DNA from: Typhlomys cinereus
Lineage: Eukaryota > Chordata > Mammalia > Rodentia > Platacanthomyidae
Reading direction: 5' to 3'
Assembly: GCA_023101885.1 (NCBI GenBank)
Contig: JALPQD010000412.1
Coordinates: forward strand, 203,227 to 267,226
Length of the DNA stretch: 64,000 nt
Part shown: positions 61,901 through 64,000 of the stretch, in pieces
Numbering within the stretch: the stretch's first letter is position 1
Layout of the letters: the number at the start of each line of letters is the position of its first letter
The notes under the pieces: generated by a model
Told to the model about the DNA's origin: nothing
The model's database searches: none
Seen by the model: only the letters and a program-made list of their open reading frames with translations
Position numbers and translations under genes: made by a program

Positions 61901-62224
61901 GGTAAATTTATTTATATTAAATTCTTTTTCAAGTTTTTTTTTTTAAAAGAAACCATGCATACCATTTAATTATACTTCTTTTGATCCAAATAATTATCAT
62001 TTCATTCCATTCACAACACCTTTGAATTTTAATTTTGAACATATGGTTATGAGCTAGACAGATTTTTTTCCCTTGACCTTTAATTGAACATAACTTAAAA
62101 ACCAGAGAATATTCTCTGCAAGTTGCAAGTGTTTCCCATAACTTAATGCCATGTTACTTAAAAAAGAAAACCACAGCCTGTCATCCTCGTATATTAAATG
62201 TGGGAATAGAAGTTCCTGTTTGTT

Positions 62225-62602
62225 GAAAGGGTGTTGCAGTTCGCTTGCTAAGGGAACAAGAGCTTTATTTTCTCACAATAATCCGGTTACAGTTCATAGT
62301 CCAGCACCAACACCAAGGCCAAGGGAATTGGCCACACCATCTCTACATAATGGCTGAGAGAGGGACGATCCTTACTTGCCAGACCAGCATGTCTGGCCAA
62401 GCGTACACAAGGATCCCAACTCTCTCAGTCAGCTCTCTGCATTTTATTCCAGGGCTTAGTCCCACCCACCTGGGCCTTCCCCATTAGCTAGACAATCTCC
62501 TTCAGGTTTGCCCTGGGGTTAACTCAGCCATTAATTCTCCGCAAATGTGCCCAGAGCTCAAACCCTCAACTATCAAGTTGACACCTGTGCCTAATTATGA
62601 CA
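62225..62602 (+). repeat. Dispersed 350-400-bp repeat, copy 3
   Basis: Ends CAAGTTGACACCTGTGCC. Closest to copy 1. A partial relative (GGTTGTCAACTTGACTGAAC) lies at 51348-51480 in the opposite sense. Confidence 0.8.
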
Positions 62603-62900
62603 GAGGGTAAGACAGTGAATCACAAGAAGGATAACGGTCATGTCCCCAGGAATGGAACACTGAGCACAGGAGATTTTAAAGATTATTGAATTGGAGAAAA
62701 TCTTGACAGTATGATTTTTGTATAAAAGGGCAAAAGAAAGTCTTTAAAAATGATAAAACTTCAAATAAAAAGTTGGCTTTTAGTACTTTAAGTTCTTTAT
62801 TGGTGCTTTTTCATTTTTAATTAATTAATTAGTTTTACAAGCATATTGAATATTAATCCCTATTTCCCTCCATCACAAGAACCTAAAAACTGAAAAGAAA

Positions 62901-63164
62901 CTGGGGCTGGAGAGGTGGCTCAGGGGTTAAGCCTCTGCCTTGCAGGCGGAAGGTCCTGAGTTTGGATCCTAGACCCCATGTATAGACGCCAGGCGGAAGC
63001 AGGGGCAGCTTGCGTTTCTGGTCCTGGTAGGGGGCAGAGTAAACAAGGAGGAGGTGGAGGCGGTCCATGGTGATTCCCAAATTCGTCCGTGGTTCTACAC
63101 GCACGCACACACACACATGCACACAATTTAATAAATAATAAAAAAATAAAAATTTTTTAAAAAA
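62901..63164 (+). mobile_element. tRNA-derived SINE, same subfamily as 16538
   Basis: GGGGCTGGAGAGGTGGCTCA start, the GTAAACAAGGAGGAGG block, a short CA-rich tail and then A/T tail. Target-site duplication TGAAAAGAAA at 62891-62900 and 63165-63174. Confidence 0.92.
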
Positions 63165-64000
63165 TGAAAAGAAATAGATCAACAGGGAAACACAGCCAAT
63201 GAACATATAGGTAGGAAGGCAATGCACCAAACTGCTCTGTAAATATTTGAAGAGCACTGAGCACTCAGCCTCGAAGTCTCCTACAAGAGAGGCAGAGAAT
63301 CTCAACACTGAGAGGATGGAGCCCGGGCCAGTAAAGAGCGGTGAAATGGGCAACAGCAGCCAGCCACAGTGCAGGGTACCAGCGGACCAGCAACGCTCTC
63401 CCAGAACCAGGCCATCCAATCTCTCCCATCCTAAGGCTTGGGGAGCCTTGAGGAAAAGGGAGTGAACATTATAAGAACCTAAAGATGGGAAGGTTCAATT
63501 GGACAAGACATGCAATCAAGGCAAGGATGCTGCATCCAGGAACTCACTGCAGTGAGACTTGTCCTTCCCAGACCTGCATAATGACTGACAGACCAACATG
63601 TCCCCACAGACTGTGAGGGCTTGAAGAGAGATAAGAACACGTGGGGACTAGAGCTGAATGAATAAAGGGAAACTCCCTTATCAGTGGGGTGGCCTGAGGA
63701 AGGGCAACTTGGTTTGCCACAGAGGCCTGAACCCCACAAGAGTAGACAAACCAGAGGGAACCCCGGGGTCCACGGAAGTGGCTGGGTGGGATGGTGGGAG
63801 GGAGAGGAATGGATCAACTGTTTAAGTCATGTTTTATGTTACTTGAGTCGTTGGTTGCTTTTTATTGTTTTTCTTACAGTAGAGAGCAAAATGAAATGAA
63901 GTCGTGAAGAAGAGACAAAGGGTCAGAAACCCTTTACGACAAAGGCAACGAGAGAAGTGGAAACCTCGAGCTGCGCTGACCCAGCTGCGAGCGGGGCGCT

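Larger units (their letters stand above)
61404..64000. other. First visible intron of NPHP1
   Basis: Holds two SINEs and one dispersed repeat. 63175-63900 resembles the 3' end of a repeat like that at 21580-22150 (GGAGCC...CAGCAGCCAGCCACAG, TGACTGACAGACC). No upstream NPHP1 exon was found here. The last 40 bases are GC-rich with CpGs, but no promoter can be claimed. Confidence 0.5.

Noticed and set aside
63900..64000. GC-rich right edge as NPHP1 first exon or CpG-island promoter
   Set aside because: The minus strand there does not encode the known N-terminus, and at least one more exon should precede W1; too little sequence to call a promoter.

Overview
This is vertebrate genomic DNA, and almost certainly rodent. 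The evidence is split exons with GT/AG borders, a LINE-1, dozens of tRNA-derived and B1/B2/B4-like SINEs, many microsatellites and minisatellites, and a retroposed U2 snRNA copy. The dominant SINE ends in a built-in (CA)n tail. It is B2-like but not the mouse consensus I know, so a myomorph rodent outside Mus/Rattus (for example a jerboa or jumping-mouse relative) is possible. That species guess is weak.

The one protein-coding gene I recognise is NPHP1 (nephrocystin-1), on the minus strand. Eighteen coding exons are readable, from 61403 (5' side) down to the stop codon at 12287. A short 3' UTR follows, with overlapping AATAAA signals near 12134-12144. I called the exons by recognising the protein (coiled coil, Glu-rich tract, SH3 domain, nephrocystin homology domain) and checking that splice phases join. 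The first roughly 48 residues (start codon and first exons) lie beyond the right edge. I number the exons W1 (5'-most) to W18 (terminal).

Two breaks stand out. Exon W5 carries one extra base, giving an in-frame TGA. The exon expected between W6 and W7 (about 55 residues) is not visible. Its interval is mostly a 2.6-kb minisatellite, each unit of which has a strong 5' splice-site match in the sense of the gene. The donor of W6 is itself triplicated in an 18-bp, in-frame tandem repeat. All other exons are open with consensus splice sites, so this looks like a real NPHP1 locus with local lesions or assembly errors, not an old pseudogene.

Layout. 1-12100: downstream intergenic DNA with old L1, SINEs and a 0.5-kb AAGGG repeat; no gene recognised. 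12115-13238: 3' UTR and the last two exons. 13239-25176: large intron with a full-length but decayed L1 (14849-22224, 14-bp target-site duplication) that contains an LTR-like insert and a SINE, then a 17-bp minisatellite. 25177-28375: W16 and W15 around a 1.35-kb G-rich minisatellite. 28376-46112: W14 to W7 with L1/SINE-filled introns and a 26/27-bp minisatellite. 46900-49533: the 21/22-bp minisatellite. 49692-61403: W6 to W1. 61404-64000: first visible intron, with SINEs and a DNA-transposon-like repeat.
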